Source of the DNA: Pseudomonadota bacterium
Lineage (GTDB): Bacteria > Desulfobacterota > SM23-61
Assembly (NCBI GenBank): GCA_018819135.1
Contig: JAHJQK010000030.1
Span: 1-64,000, forward strand
DNA: 64,000 nt
Reading direction: 5' to 3'
Shown: in pieces, positions 52,760 through 60,957 of the stretch
How the letters are laid out: each line of letters begins with the position of its first letter
Position numbering within the stretch: position 1 is the first letter of the stretch
The notes under the pieces: generated by a model
Told to the model about the DNA's origin: nothing
Database searches by the model: none
What the model saw: the letters and a program-made list of their open reading frames with translations, nothing else
Program-made: the position numbers and the translations under genes

Positions 52760-53617
52760 ATGAATCAACAAAATATTGCCGCGAGGAGAATAAAGCAGAG
52801 AAAAACCTTTGCGGGCAAAATAGATTTGGAATGGAACGACGATGATGTCCTGCCCGCGGTTTTCTCGCTCGATACAGAATATATCTTCCAACGCATGACC
52901 GAAAAGACCCTCGTAGCGGCCCAATCAGAAAATGGTCATCGGATTCTGGATGTAGGGTGTGGCCGGGGGATCGATGCCGTTTCTCTGGCCAAAAGAGGAG
53001 GAGTTCTCTTTGGTTGTGAACCTTCCCGGGTCATGCTCCGCAAGGCCAAGGACTGGGTAAAGAATTCTGGAGAAGTGGTCGAGCTGGTAAGTAGCTTGGC
53101 TGAATACCTCCCTTTCCGGAACAAGGCTTTTTCGCGCGTGGTCTGTAAGGGGGCGATCGATCATTTTGGCCATCCGGATCTGGCCGTATCGGAAATGTGC
53201 CGGGTAGTCGACTCCCAAGGCAAAGTGGTTATTGCCGTGGCCAATTTCGAGAGCTTGAGCTGCTCGCTGGCTAAGAAACTGAACACTATTTTTCAGCGCT
53301 TTTTTGGCCGGGAAATTCCTCGCCCGCATATCTGGGAAATTCCCGCCGATCATACCTTCAAATTCGATTACTTGGCGCTGATAACCATCGCCCACAGATA
53401 CCTGCGGGTGGAAAATATCGAAGGGGTTTCCCTTTTCTGGGGTTTTCCCCGCTGGTCCAACACTTTAAAAGTCATTCCCCGGCCTTTAGCCTTGATTATA
53501 TTTAAAGTATTCGACCACATCGCTTCCCGGTATCCCCGGTGGGGCGATGGGTTAATCATCATTGGAAAACCTCTAAAGAATTTTCCAGGTCGAGAAAGGA
53601 GCGAAGCGAATGGCTGA
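52760..53617 (+). CDS. class I SAM-dependent methyltransferase
   Basis: 285 residues. RILDVGCGRGIDAVSLAKRG is motif I, CEPSRVMLRKAKDWV follows, and VVCKGAIDHFGHPDLAVSEM with VGKVVIAVANFES-like text corresponds to the post-I region and motif IV. C-terminal half is hydrophobic with HIWEIPADHTFKFDYLALI and WGFPRWSNTLKVIPRP. Substrate unknown. It lies 20 bp behind the ATP-grasp pair, so it may methylate the ligation product or a quinone-like compound; the similarity is not strong enough for a specific name. Confidence 0.8.
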   Translation: MNQQNIAARRIKQRKTFAGKIDLEWNDDDVLPAVFSLDTEYIFQRMTEKTLVAAQSENGHRILDVGCGRGIDAVSLAKRGGVLFGCEPSRVMLRKAKDWVKNSGEVVELVSSLAEYLPFRNKAFSRVVCKGAIDHFGHPDLAVSEMCRVVDSQGKVVIAVANFESLSCSLAKKLNTIFQRFFGREIPRPHIWEIPADHTFKFDYLALITIAHRYLRVENIEGVSLFWGFPRWSNTLKVIPRPLALIIFKVFDHIASRYPRWGDGLIIIGKPLKNFPGRERSEANG

Positions 53618-53858
53618 TACTTCCCGCCTCTGGGGCGCTTTTTTATGTATGGCCATTATTGGTGTTGCCATGGTTTTTTTGTGGGGGATCTCCATCCAGA
53701 GTTATTGGGCTTTAGCCATACCCGTGATGATAGGCTTTTTAGGCCTTCTGGCTCTTGGCTTTTGGATCGGCTGGACGATCTTGACCATCAAGACCACGCC
53801 GCCAGCACCTGAACCTTCGGGAGAGTCCCCAGCTGTAAAAGAACAACAACCAGCGTAA
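53610..53858 (+). CDS. small membrane protein with two helices
   Basis: 82 residues. Two hydrophobic segments: FLCMAIIGVAMVFLWGISI and ALAIPVMIGFLGLLALGFWIGWTIL, then a short proline/glutamate-rich cytoplasmic tail. No family recognised. It overlaps the methyltransferase by 8 bp, so it is translated in the same operon. May anchor or assist the neighbouring enzymes at the membrane; that is inference. Confidence 0.7.
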   Translation: MADTSRLWGAFLCMAIIGVAMVFLWGISIQSYWALAIPVMIGFLGLLALGFWIGWTILTIKTTPPAPEPSGESPAVKEQQPA

Positions 53859-54312
53859 GACCGCTCAATGCTATAGCCACAGAGGACTCAGAGGTCACAG
53901 AGAATCATGAGGCCCGAGCAACTTTATGCCCGATGATAAGTAACTTTTTTAGATTCATCTCCAAATTAGTTGATCAAATTTTCAATGAACACCTGCTAAG
54001 GGACCGGAAGGAAAGGCAGCTTGCGCCGCAAGCATCGGCGGGATATTCGGCTTCCCTAAACCCCCTGCTTGTATTCCGCAAACCGCAGCGGGGGCGTGAA
54101 AAGATAGCATCGAAGAAATAGCAGAATCCCCGCCACACTTTATGAAAGATATGTGCCTCATGATTGCAAGCAAGATGACTTTCCTTCCGGGACCCTGAAA
54201 TCACTGGGCATTTTAAATATACCAGCTCTTTGGCCCTCAACTAATTTGGAGCTGAACCCTTTTTTATAACTCTGTGCGCTCTTTGGCAAATCACTACGGG
54301 AACAGGTTCGCT
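53859..54312. other. intergenic region with CACAGAG repeats
   Basis: Contains CCACAGAGGACTCAGAGGTC (53878 onward) and a shorter fragment TCTGTGCGCTCTTTGGC (54268 onward). Open frames at 53933-54121 and 53974-54240 on opposite strands overlap each other and have no recognisable protein content. No gene is supported. Confidence 0.5.
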
Positions 54313-55548
54313 ATGAAGATTTGTCTTTTCTGCTACAGGGGGAATCCCTATTGCGGTGGCCAGGGTGTCTATCTCTACTTTTTATCCCGGGAACTGGCCC
54401 GTCTGGGGCATTCTTTGACGGTTCTGGTCGGACCCCCAGAACCATGGCCTATGCCCTGGGCAGAGGTTATCCACGTGGAAAACCTAAATCTATGGGGGGT
54501 GCGCAAGAATTTTCTTCCTCTTTCTGCTCCCTGGCGAATTTTTCAGCCGCTCAATTTTTTCGAATTGGCCTCAACCCGTCTGGGTTTTTTCCCCGAGATG
54601 CTTATCTTCAGCATCCGGACCTTGACCCTGCTTAAAAAAATCACTCGCTATCAGAAATTCGCGATCCTCCACGATGTGCAGTCCTTGGGGTATGGGCTTT
54701 TATTGATGAAGCGCTTTCAACTACCCCTCGTCACTACGGTCCACCATCCCTTGACGGTCGACTTCCAAGCCAGCTTAGAACGTGACCGCAACTTTAAGGA
54801 AAAATATTACACGGTTGTCTTTTACCCCCTCGGCATGCAGCGCAGGGTAATTCAGCGTTGTGACCGGGTGATCACTTCTTCCAGCGAGACAGCACAGGAG
54901 ATCCAGCGTGCCTTTGGAGTTTCTCCCCGCAAAATTCGTATGGTCTACAACGGCCTGGACGCAGAATTTTTTAGGCCCACGAATGGCGAACCCAAGAAGC
55001 CCCAAAGCCTCCTCTTTGTCGGCAATACCGATGACTCGAAAAAAGGGATCTTTTACCTCCTGCACGCTATGACCCTGCTTCCGGATTCCGTTACTTTAAC
55101 CATTGTTGATGAAGGAACACCCCTCAAAACGTATGCCCCCCAACTTACCCAAAAACTTGGACTGGCTTCCCGGGTTAACTTTACGGGAAAGGTTTCCGCG
55201 GAAAGCCTACGTCGCTTCTACACTACTGCGGAAGTCGTGGTCCTGCCTTCTCTTTACGAAGGCTTCGGCCTGCCAGCGGCGGAGTCCATGGCCTGCGGCA
55301 CCCCTGTTGTCGCCACCCATGCCGGTGCTCTGCCAGAAGTTATCGGCAAGGAAGGGGCAGGCATCCTCGTTCCCCCCCGAGACCCCCCGGCTTTGGCAGC
55401 GGCCATTTTAAAGGTTCTCCAGGATGAAGCCCATAGAAAAAAAATGGGGATTCTGGGCCGGCAACGCGTGGAAAATCTATTTACCTGGGCCAAGGTGGCC
55501 GAACGAACCGTGGAGGTTTATAAAGAACTTATAAATGGAAAGGTATAA
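54313..55548 (+). CDS. GT4 glycosyltransferase (first of tandem pair)
   Basis: 411 residues from the ATG at 54313, where the family start MKICLFCYRGNPYCGGQG lies. Donor-side motifs: VYNGLDAEFFRP, LLFVGNTDDSKKGIFYLLHAM, VVLPSLYEGFGLPAAESMACGTPVVATHAG and GILVPPRDPPALAAAI. The C-terminal E-x7-E (EGFGLPAAE) nucleotide-sugar site is intact. Acceptor unknown. The next gene is its close paralogue, and the 3' end overlaps the ATG at 55535 by 14 bp. Confidence 0.88.
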   Translation: MKICLFCYRGNPYCGGQGVYLYFLSRELARLGHSLTVLVGPPEPWPMPWAEVIHVENLNLWGVRKNFLPLSAPWRIFQPLNFFELASTRLGFFPEMLIFSIRTLTLLKKITRYQKFAILHDVQSLGYGLLLMKRFQLPLVTTVHHPLTVDFQASLERDRNFKEKYYTVVFYPLGMQRRVIQRCDRVITSSSETAQEIQRAFGVSPRKIRMVYNGLDAEFFRPTNGEPKKPQSLLFVGNTDDSKKGIFYLLHAMTLLPDSVTLTIVDEGTPLKTYAPQLTQKLGLASRVNFTGKVSAESLRRFYTTAEVVVLPSLYEGFGLPAAESMACGTPVVATHAGALPEVIGKEGAGILVPPRDPPALAAAILKVLQDEAHRKKMGILGRQRVENLFTWAKVAERTVEVYKELINGKV

Positions 55549-55573
55549 GGCGTTGGGTAGACGGGAGAGTGCT

Positions 55574-56809
55574 TTGAAGATTGGGCTGTTGAGTTATCGG
55601 GGAAATCCTTATTGTGGCGGGCAGGGAATTTATCTGACCTATTTAGCCAACGAGTTGGTGAAACTGGGGCATGAAGTACATGTCATCGTAGGTCCTCCCT
55701 GGCCTTTGTTTCTAAAAGGCGCTTTCGTGCATCGGGTGGATAATTTCAATTTCTTCGGAAAGAAAAAAGATTTTCTTCCGCCCGCTAATCCGTTTAAAAT
55801 TTTTTCCCCTCTCCATTTTTACGAATTTAGCGCTTCCCGTTTTGGGGTCTTTCCGGAGATCAAAGCCTTTAGCTTCCGTGCCTTCTTTAAACTTTTGGAG
55901 TTGGCCAAGACCCACCACTTTGACATTCTCCATGACAATCAATGCTTGGGATATGGAATGCTTCTCTGGAAATTGCTGGGTACGCCGGTGGTCTCTACCC
56001 TACACCACCCCCTTTCCATAGACCGGGCTACCTGGTTCGAGCAACCCTCGAATCTGCAACAGAAAGTAAAACGAGTTTTGTATTACCCGCTGCTTATGCA
56101 AAGAATTGTCAGTAATCAGTTAGACCGGATCATCACCGTTTCTCAAGATTCCGCTCGCGAAATTACGCGCGCTTTTGGCGTTGCTCCGGAAAAAATTCGC
56201 GTGGTCTATAACGGCTTGGACGGTCAGGAATTCGCTCCTATTCCCGGCGTGACTAAAAAAGGAAGAAGTTTAATTTTTGTCGGCAATGCAGAAGACCGTA
56301 AAAAGGGGCTGCTTTACCTTCTTCAGGCCCTTACCTATCTTTCCGAGGATGTGACCCTGACGGTCGTGGATGGAGGGGCTCCCCACCGTTCTTTTGCCCC
56401 TTTGCTTACGGAAAAATACAAGATCGGGCACCGCGTTTATTTTACGGGGAAGATCGGCTCCGGAGACTTAGTACGCCTTTACTGCCGAGCTGAAATTGCT
56501 GTGGTTCCTTCTTTGTATGAAGGTTTTGGATTTCCGGCAGCGGAGGCTATGGCCTGTGAGCTGCCAGTGGTTGCCAGTACAGCCGGTGCTCTTCCGGAAG
56601 TCGTGGGAAACGATGGGGCCGGAATTCTCGTGCCTCCGAGAAATGCTCCCGCCCTGGCTCAAGCCATAAACCACCTCTTGCAAGATGCTGGGCTGCGCTG
56701 GCGAATGGGGCAAGCGGCCCGCCGCCGCGTTCTTAGCCTATTTACCTGGGAGAATGCAGCGCGGCAAATAGTGGAAGTCTACAAGGAAGCCATTGATGCT
56801 CACCGTTGA
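55574..56809 (+). CDS. GT4 glycosyltransferase (second of tandem pair)
   Basis: About 411 residues. TTG at 55574 (GGGAGAG eight bases upstream) aligns its start LKIGLLSYRGNPYCGGQG with the sibling gene; an ATG at 55535 inside the previous gene would add 13 residues. VYNGLDGQEFAP, LIFVGNAEDRKKGLLYLLQAL, VVPSLYEGFGFPAAEAMACELPVV and GILVPPRNAPALAQAI follow. Obvious tandem duplication of the gene at 54313: long stretches such as YRGNPYCGGQG are identical. They probably extend the same glycan by different sugars. Confidence 0.88.
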   Translation: MKIGLLSYRGNPYCGGQGIYLTYLANELVKLGHEVHVIVGPPWPLFLKGAFVHRVDNFNFFGKKKDFLPPANPFKIFSPLHFYEFSASRFGVFPEIKAFSFRAFFKLLELAKTHHFDILHDNQCLGYGMLLWKLLGTPVVSTLHHPLSIDRATWFEQPSNLQQKVKRVLYYPLLMQRIVSNQLDRIITVSQDSAREITRAFGVAPEKIRVVYNGLDGQEFAPIPGVTKKGRSLIFVGNAEDRKKGLLYLLQALTYLSEDVTLTVVDGGAPHRSFAPLLTEKYKIGHRVYFTGKIGSGDLVRLYCRAEIAVVPSLYEGFGFPAAEAMACELPVVASTAGALPEVVGNDGAGILVPPRNAPALAQAINHLLQDAGLRWRMGQAARRRVLSLFTWENAARQIVEVYKEAIDAHR

Positions 56810-57539
56810 TTTTCGCAGGTTGCCCTTACGCCAAGGAGATTTTGTGCTGGACGCCGGTTGCGGGGAAGGCCGGCACATCTTCGAGTGTTTTCGCCATGAC
56901 TGCTCCATTTTGGGAATGGATCTAGACCATCGGAGCCTGCTCAAAGCCCGTTATGTTTTGGGACAGATGCGGGAACGCAGGGAAGCCAGGGGGCGGTTTT
57001 TACTCCTGCAGGGCGACGCCCTGCGATTTCCTTTCCCGGCTGGAACTTTTGACAAGATCATCTGCGCGGAAGTTATCGAACACGTCGAGGATGAGCGGCT
57101 GGGAATAACCGAGTTGGCCCGAATCCTTAAAAGGGGTGGCAAGATTGCCGTAACCGTCCCTACGCTGGTCACCGAACACGTTTACGATAAACTCTCTAAA
57201 GAATACTTCCGTACCCCGGGTGGACACATCCGCAAGGTCATCCCGCAGGCCTTGGCGAATTCCATGGAAGAGAATGGCTTGAGGGTCTATGCCGTGGGTT
57301 TTGCGCATGCTTTTCACTCTCCCTATTGGATGCTCCGTTGTATCTTCGGGCTGCACGATGACCAAGCCTTCGTCCCTTTGTTCTACCGAAAATTTCTTCA
57401 TCTTTCCCTGTTTTCTACACCCCTGCGCCTTGCGGAAAAGATCTGCAATTATTTCTTCCCCAAATCCATTGTTCTCTACGCCCAGAAGGGGGAAAAAGTT
57501 CGGAGTACAGAGTTCGGAGTTCAGAGCATGGAATTTTAA
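56796..57539 (+). CDS. class I SAM-dependent methyltransferase
   Basis: 247 residues, from the ATG at 56796 (the TTG at 56793 is a poorer choice). FVLDAGCGEGRHIFECFRHDC is motif I, LQGDALRFPFPAGTFDKIICAEVIEHVEDE contains motif IV, with RILKRGGKIAVTVPTLVTEH after it. Overlaps the second GT4 gene by 14 bp, so probably modifies the glycan or lipid made by that gene pair. The last 12 residues (VRSTEFGVQSMEF) are encoded by the start of a 30-bp near-perfect inverted repeat and are not native to the family. Confidence 0.85.
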   Translation: MLTVDFRRLPLRQGDFVLDAGCGEGRHIFECFRHDCSILGMDLDHRSLLKARYVLGQMRERREARGRFLLLQGDALRFPFPAGTFDKIICAEVIEHVEDERLGITELARILKRGGKIAVTVPTLVTEHVYDKLSKEYFRTPGGHIRKVIPQALANSMEENGLRVYAVGFAHAFHSPYWMLRCIFGLHDDQAFVPLFYRKFLHLSLFSTPLRLAEKICNYFFPKSIVLYAQKGEKVRSTEFGVQSMEF

Positions 57540-57569
57540 CTCCTAACTCCGAACTTCTGACTCCGAACT
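57497..57569. terminator. long inverted repeat between convergent genes, possible bidirectional terminator
   Basis: Arms of about 30 nt: AGTTCGGAGTACAGAGTTCG (57497 onward) pairs with CTCCTAACTCCGAACTTCTG and ACTCCGAAC on the right (57540-57569) with a few mismatches, around a 13-nt loop. Followed by ATTTTATTT. Sits at the convergence of the plus methyltransferase and the minus glycosyltransferase-like gene, so it may stop transcription from both sides. The words GTTCGGAGT repeat in tandem. Confidence 0.5.
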
Positions 57570-57572
57570 ATT

Positions 57573-58679
57573 TTATTTAATCCACGGGCAGAGGGCTTTG
57601 ATTTCCGGGAGGTGTTTGAGGGGAGAAAATGTTTTTTCGTGCGACGGGATATCCAGCTGGCTGGGCGTTCCTATTTCTTCTCCACCTCCAGCATGCGGGG
57701 TTACAGTGGAAATTTGTAAACGGTCGGAAAAAATCAGCCCCTGGTCCAAGCGCACCAATCCTTCCTCGGCTAAGTCTTCAAGAAAAGACTGAAAAACTTC
57801 CTTGGCCATGGCATCCAGACCTTTCACTTTCCCTGTACTACGGAGGGCATTGTGTTTGTGATCCATCTCCCCCATAAAAACCTGGATCACGTGTCTTAGG
57901 TCATTCCCGTTCGCCAGAAGGTTTACCTTGTTCAGAGCCAAGGAGGTCAGAATCTTCATCTCAATTCCGAAGTTCTGCTTAAAGGGAACCGAAAGCCAAA
58001 AATTAAGGGTGCCCGCAATTTCTCCGGAGAGAAAGTACAGGAGCTTTTTCAAGGGATTAATGGAGGAGTGATCAAAGATCGAAATAAACGGTGTAATAAA
58101 AGCATTGAGTCTTCCGCCGTGGGGGCGGTGGTAGACCAGCTTGGCTACTTCGATTTCTTCGAACCAAAGGATCGCTCCCACCGGGTCGATAACCCAGCGG
58201 GGGTTTAAATATCCTTCGCGAATGTCGGCATCAACAAACTCGATGATCGCCTTGGGGTTATTCAGGCCTTGGGCTGTACAAAGGTGGTATAATAACCCGC
58301 GCATGGATAACCCTTTTCCCGCATCCCCATTGGAGGCATCGTTCATCCCGTTCCGTTTGGCGTAAAAAACTTGAACTCCGTATTTTTTAGCCATCAGGGG
58401 TACATCATCATGTTCGCTTCCGCCAAAGGCAATCCAGATTTCATCAATGATTCGCCCGATCAGCGGCTGAAGGATTTGAATCTCCCGCTCCAGAGTCAGC
58501 AACTCTTCGTCGCCGCGAGTGGGAAACACCACGATCACGGGAATGTCTTCGTTGTTTTTGATCTCCTCCACCCGCTCCCGATCCATGGAATGCGCCATTA
58601 AAAGCGAAAGGGAGGGCAAAATTTCTTTTCTCCCCGCTTTTTCGGGGTCAATCGCTGCCATCATTTCTATCGTCGGCAT
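57573..58679 (-). CDS. glycosyltransferase-like protein (phosphoglycerate glycosyl-synthase related)
   Basis: 368 residues, GT-A fold, no transmembrane segment. PVIVVFPTRGDEELLTLEREIQIL, EIWIAFGGSEHDDV and IIEFVDADIREGYLNPRW (DxD at VDAD) resemble glucosyl/mannosyl-3-phosphoglycerate synthases of the GT81/GT55 groups; SGEIAGTLNFWLSVPFKQNFGIEMKIL and GEMDHKHNALR resemble the metal-ligand H-x-H of those enzymes. Such enzymes make compatible-solute precursors. The downstream TIM-barrel gene may complete a small pathway. Assignment is by partial similarity only. Confidence 0.6.
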   Translation of the reverse strand: MPTIEMMAAIDPEKAGRKEILPSLSLLMAHSMDRERVEEIKNNEDIPVIVVFPTRGDEELLTLEREIQILQPLIGRIIDEIWIAFGGSEHDDVPLMAKKYGVQVFYAKRNGMNDASNGDAGKGLSMRGLLYHLCTAQGLNNPKAIIEFVDADIREGYLNPRWVIDPVGAILWFEEIEVAKLVYHRPHGGRLNAFITPFISIFDHSSINPLKKLLYFLSGEIAGTLNFWLSVPFKQNFGIEMKILTSLALNKVNLLANGNDLRHVIQVFMGEMDHKHNALRSTGKVKGLDAMAKEVFQSFLEDLAEEGLVRLDQGLIFSDRLQISTVTPHAGGGEEIGTPSQLDIPSHEKTFSPLKHLPEIKALCPWIK

Positions 58680-58701
58680 GGCGAATGTAACTTCTCCTAT
58701 T

Positions 58702-59484
58702 TTATTCCCCTTTTTCCCATAGCTCTCTTACTTTATCCCGGCTGAAGAGAAGATATCTTCGATCCGCGGAAAAAACCTCGAGCGTAATCGTCCCGTCGTA
58801 AGCATAATTTTTCAGCAGCGCAATCACTTTGCGCCATTCGATGTTACCCGCGCCCAAGGGCAAATGAAGGTCTTCGCTTTTGCCGAAATTATCCGAGAGA
58901 TGGACATGCCATAACCGCTCTCGAAAAGCCCGGAGAAATTCTTCCGTCCGGTTTCGTTCGACATTTAGATTGGCATGGCCAACATCCAGATGAAAACCCA
59001 GTTGGGGCATGAGCAAGAGGGCCTCCTGGATCTGCTCTACCGTATTAAAGGTACGATCCATGTTTTCGATGAGAATCTGGATCCCCAGCGGTTCAGCTAA
59101 CTTAACGATCTCCGCCAAAGATTGCAGGTTGGTTTGGAGGACAGCTTTTGGACTGAGGACAAAAGCAATGGATTTATCCGGGTGGACAGTCACGGTAGAT
59201 GCTCCGATTGCGGCAAAAAACTGGAGCGCCCAGCGCATTTCTTCCAGGGCGGCTTTGCGCAAGGTTTCATACGGGGAAGCGATCGGCAGATAATAGGCTG
59301 TATGGCCCACGATAGCCAGTTGATAATCTCGTAATGCTCTGTTCACTTCCGCCACCTTGACCTCCCTGGGGTTAACGGCGGGGGGTTCTAAGGTGAGGTC
59401 CAAGTAGTCAAACCCGTTCTTTTTTGCCCAGGCGATTTCAGCGCAAAGATTATAGCGGGGGTTGTTCATCATCCCGATCTTCAT
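58702..59484 (-). CDS. TIM-barrel sugar isomerase/epimerase-like protein (AP_endonuc_2 family)
   Basis: 260 residues from the ATG at 59484; the upstream start at 59511 is not needed. Barrel motifs KIGMMNNPRYNLCAEIAWAKKNGFDYLDLTLEPP, GHTAYYLPIASPYE, HPDKS, ILIENMDRT, FHLDVGHANL and LWHVHLSDNFGKSEDLHLPLGAG-like text are those of xylose-isomerase-like TIM barrels; the E of ENMD, D of LDVGHA and H of HVHLSD are the usual metal ligands. Precise substrate unknown. Immediately upstream of the glycosyltransferase-like gene on the same strand. Confidence 0.75.
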   Translation of the reverse strand: MKIGMMNNPRYNLCAEIAWAKKNGFDYLDLTLEPPAVNPREVKVAEVNRALRDYQLAIVGHTAYYLPIASPYETLRKAALEEMRWALQFFAAIGASTVTVHPDKSIAFVLSPKAVLQTNLQSLAEIVKLAEPLGIQILIENMDRTFNTVEQIQEALLLMPQLGFHLDVGHANLNVERNRTEEFLRAFRERLWHVHLSDNFGKSEDLHLPLGAGNIEWRKVIALLKNYAYDGTITLEVFSADRRYLLFSRDKVRELWEKGE

Positions 59485-59815
59485 AAATCCCTTCCGCAAA
59501 AGAAGTCCCATACCTGGGAAACGGGTGAATACGCCAATGCGTCAACGCGTTGGCGAAAACAATCCTCTAGGCGTTCACCCGCCTATCCATCTACCCGTAT
59601 ACCTATATCCAGCGTAGAAAGAAGCCTATCCGAAAAAGATCAAAATAGTCAATAAAAAATTTGAGATTTCAACCGCTCCGATGTTGACAAGTTGGCTATA
59701 ATCGGATAGTTTTAGACTATACTTAAATTGAGAGATCTTTTAAACCACAGAGAACACAGAGAATAAATTCATAATTAAAAACAAAATAAGCTCAACCTTT
59801 CCTCTGGGCCCTTTA
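59485..59815. other. intergenic region with palindromes and CACAGAG repeat
   Basis: Holds a compound inverted repeat at 59521-59600 (GGGTGAA/TTCACCC outer arms, CGCCAATGCGT with CGCGTTGGCG inner arms) and the long CACAGAG element 59725-59795. A TTGACA box at 59684 and TATAAT at 59697 are only 7 bp apart, so they are not a standard promoter; TATACT at 59718 is another -10 candidate. No gene is supported. Confidence 0.5.
59725..59795. repeat. CACAGAG-family repeat, long form (second copy)
   Basis: AATTGAGAGATCTTTTAAACC, then CACAGAGAACACAGAGAATA, then AAACAAAATAAGCTCAA. Aligns along its whole length with 48784-48848, including the inverted TTGAG/CTCAA ends. Lies directly upstream of queD. Confidence 0.7.
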
Positions 59816-60193
59816 ATGTACGAAATCAAGATTAAAACCGATTTTGCCGCGGCTCATTGCCTGCGGGAAGTCGGTGGCAAGTGTGAATCCTTACACGGGC
59901 ATAATTTCACCGTGGAGGTGGCCGTAGAATCCGCAGCCCTGGATGAACTGGGAATGGTCATAGATTTTCGAATCCTAAAATCCAAAACCCAGGCGATACT
60001 TCAGGCTTTGGACCACCGTTACTTGAACGAACTGCCCCTCTTCAAAGGGAAAAATCCATCCTCCGAGAATCTCGCTTCATACCTTTTTGAAGAGCTTGCT
60101 CGTCAGATTGACCAGCAGGATTACCGGGTAAGCTGGGTTGCAGTTTGGGAATCGGAGACTTCCCGGGCCACTTATCGCAGGACAGGAAAATGA
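59816..60193 (+). CDS. queD: 6-pyruvoyl-tetrahydropterin synthase-like QueD
   Basis: 125 residues. FAAAHCLREVGGKCESLHGHNFTVEV carries the zinc histidines and the reactive cysteine (KCESLHGHNF); DHRYLNEL and WVAVWESETSRATYRR carry the other catalytic residues of the 6-carboxy-tetrahydropterin synthase group. QueD converts dihydroneopterin triphosphate to 6-carboxy-tetrahydropterin for queuosine. The next gene, folE2, makes the substrate and overlaps by 4 bp, so the two act in sequence. QueC, QueE and QueF are not in the window. Confidence 0.93.
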   Translation: MYEIKIKTDFAAAHCLREVGGKCESLHGHNFTVEVAVESAALDELGMVIDFRILKSKTQAILQALDHRYLNELPLFKGKNPSSENLASYLFEELARQIDQQDYRVSWVAVWESETSRATYRRTGK

Positions 60194-60957
60194 TCGACAT
60201 TCAGAACCGCGGGGATAACCGCCGGGTGGAGATCAATAAGGTTGGGGTAAAGAATATCCAGTACCCCATCACGGTCCTGGATAAACGCAATAAAGTGCAA
60301 CATACGGTGGGAAAGGTTAATATGTACGTCAACCTGCCCCATCATTTTAAAGGCACCCATATGAGCCGCTTTGTCGAGATTTTAAACGAATATCGCGGCA
60401 CCATAAACATCAAGGCCATTTCCACCATCTTGGATAAGATGAAAGAAAAGTTAAACGCTCAAGCTGCTTATCTGGAAGTGGAATTCCCTTATTTTGTGGA
60501 GAAAAGAGCACCCGTCTCTGGGGCCAAAAGCCTGATGGGTTATACCTGCCAGTTTCTGGCTTCTTTGACCAATGGACACCATTCTTTGGTCGTCGGAATC
60601 ATTGTCCCCGTGACCACCCTTTGCCCTTGTTCAAAGGAAATCAGCAAAAAAGGAGCTCACAATCAACGGAGCCTGGTCACCGTGAAAGTGACTTTTCGTA
60701 AATTTTTCTGGATCGAGGATTTGATTCGGATAGTGGAAAATTCAGCCAGTTCCGCGGTCTTCTCTCTCCTTAAGAGGTCCGATGAAAAATTCCTTACCGA
60801 AAGAGCCTACGACAATCCCATGTTTGTCGAGGACGTCGTCCGCAATATTGCTTTGCGCCTCCATGCCCACCCCAATATCACCTGGTATCGGGTGGAATCG
60901 GAAAATCTGGAATCCATCCACAACCATAACGCCTATGCTTGTGTGGAAAAAGAATAG
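60190..60957 (+). CDS. folE2: GTP cyclohydrolase IB FolE2
   Basis: 255 residues from the ATG at 60190, overlapping queD by 4 bp. VGVKNIQYPITVLDKRN, VNLPHHFKGTHMSRFVEIL, TTLCPCSKEIS and GAHNQRSLVTVKVTF are diagnostic of the metal-dependent FolE2 family; the cysteine of CPCS and the histidines of PHHF/GTH are the likely ligands. Converts GTP to 7,8-dihydroneopterin triphosphate, for folate or the queuosine branch. FolE2 is the zinc-independent form often used under zinc limitation in other bacteria; no Zur site was recognised. Confidence 0.95.
   Translation: MIDIQNRGDNRRVEINKVGVKNIQYPITVLDKRNKVQHTVGKVNMYVNLPHHFKGTHMSRFVEILNEYRGTINIKAISTILDKMKEKLNAQAAYLEVEFPYFVEKRAPVSGAKSLMGYTCQFLASLTNGHHSLVVGIIVPVTTLCPCSKEISKKGAHNQRSLVTVKVTFRKFFWIEDLIRIVENSASSAVFSLLKRSDEKFLTERAYDNPMFVEDVVRNIALRLHAHPNITWYRVESENLESIHNHNAYACVEKE

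Noticed and set aside
53933-54240. Overlapping opposite-strand frames of 62 and 88 codons
   Set aside because: They overlap each other, have no family similarity, and lie in a repeat-bearing spacer.
59684-59702. TTGACA and TATAAT boxes upstream of queD
   Set aside because: Spacing is only 7 bp, not the 16-18 bp of a sigma-70 promoter.
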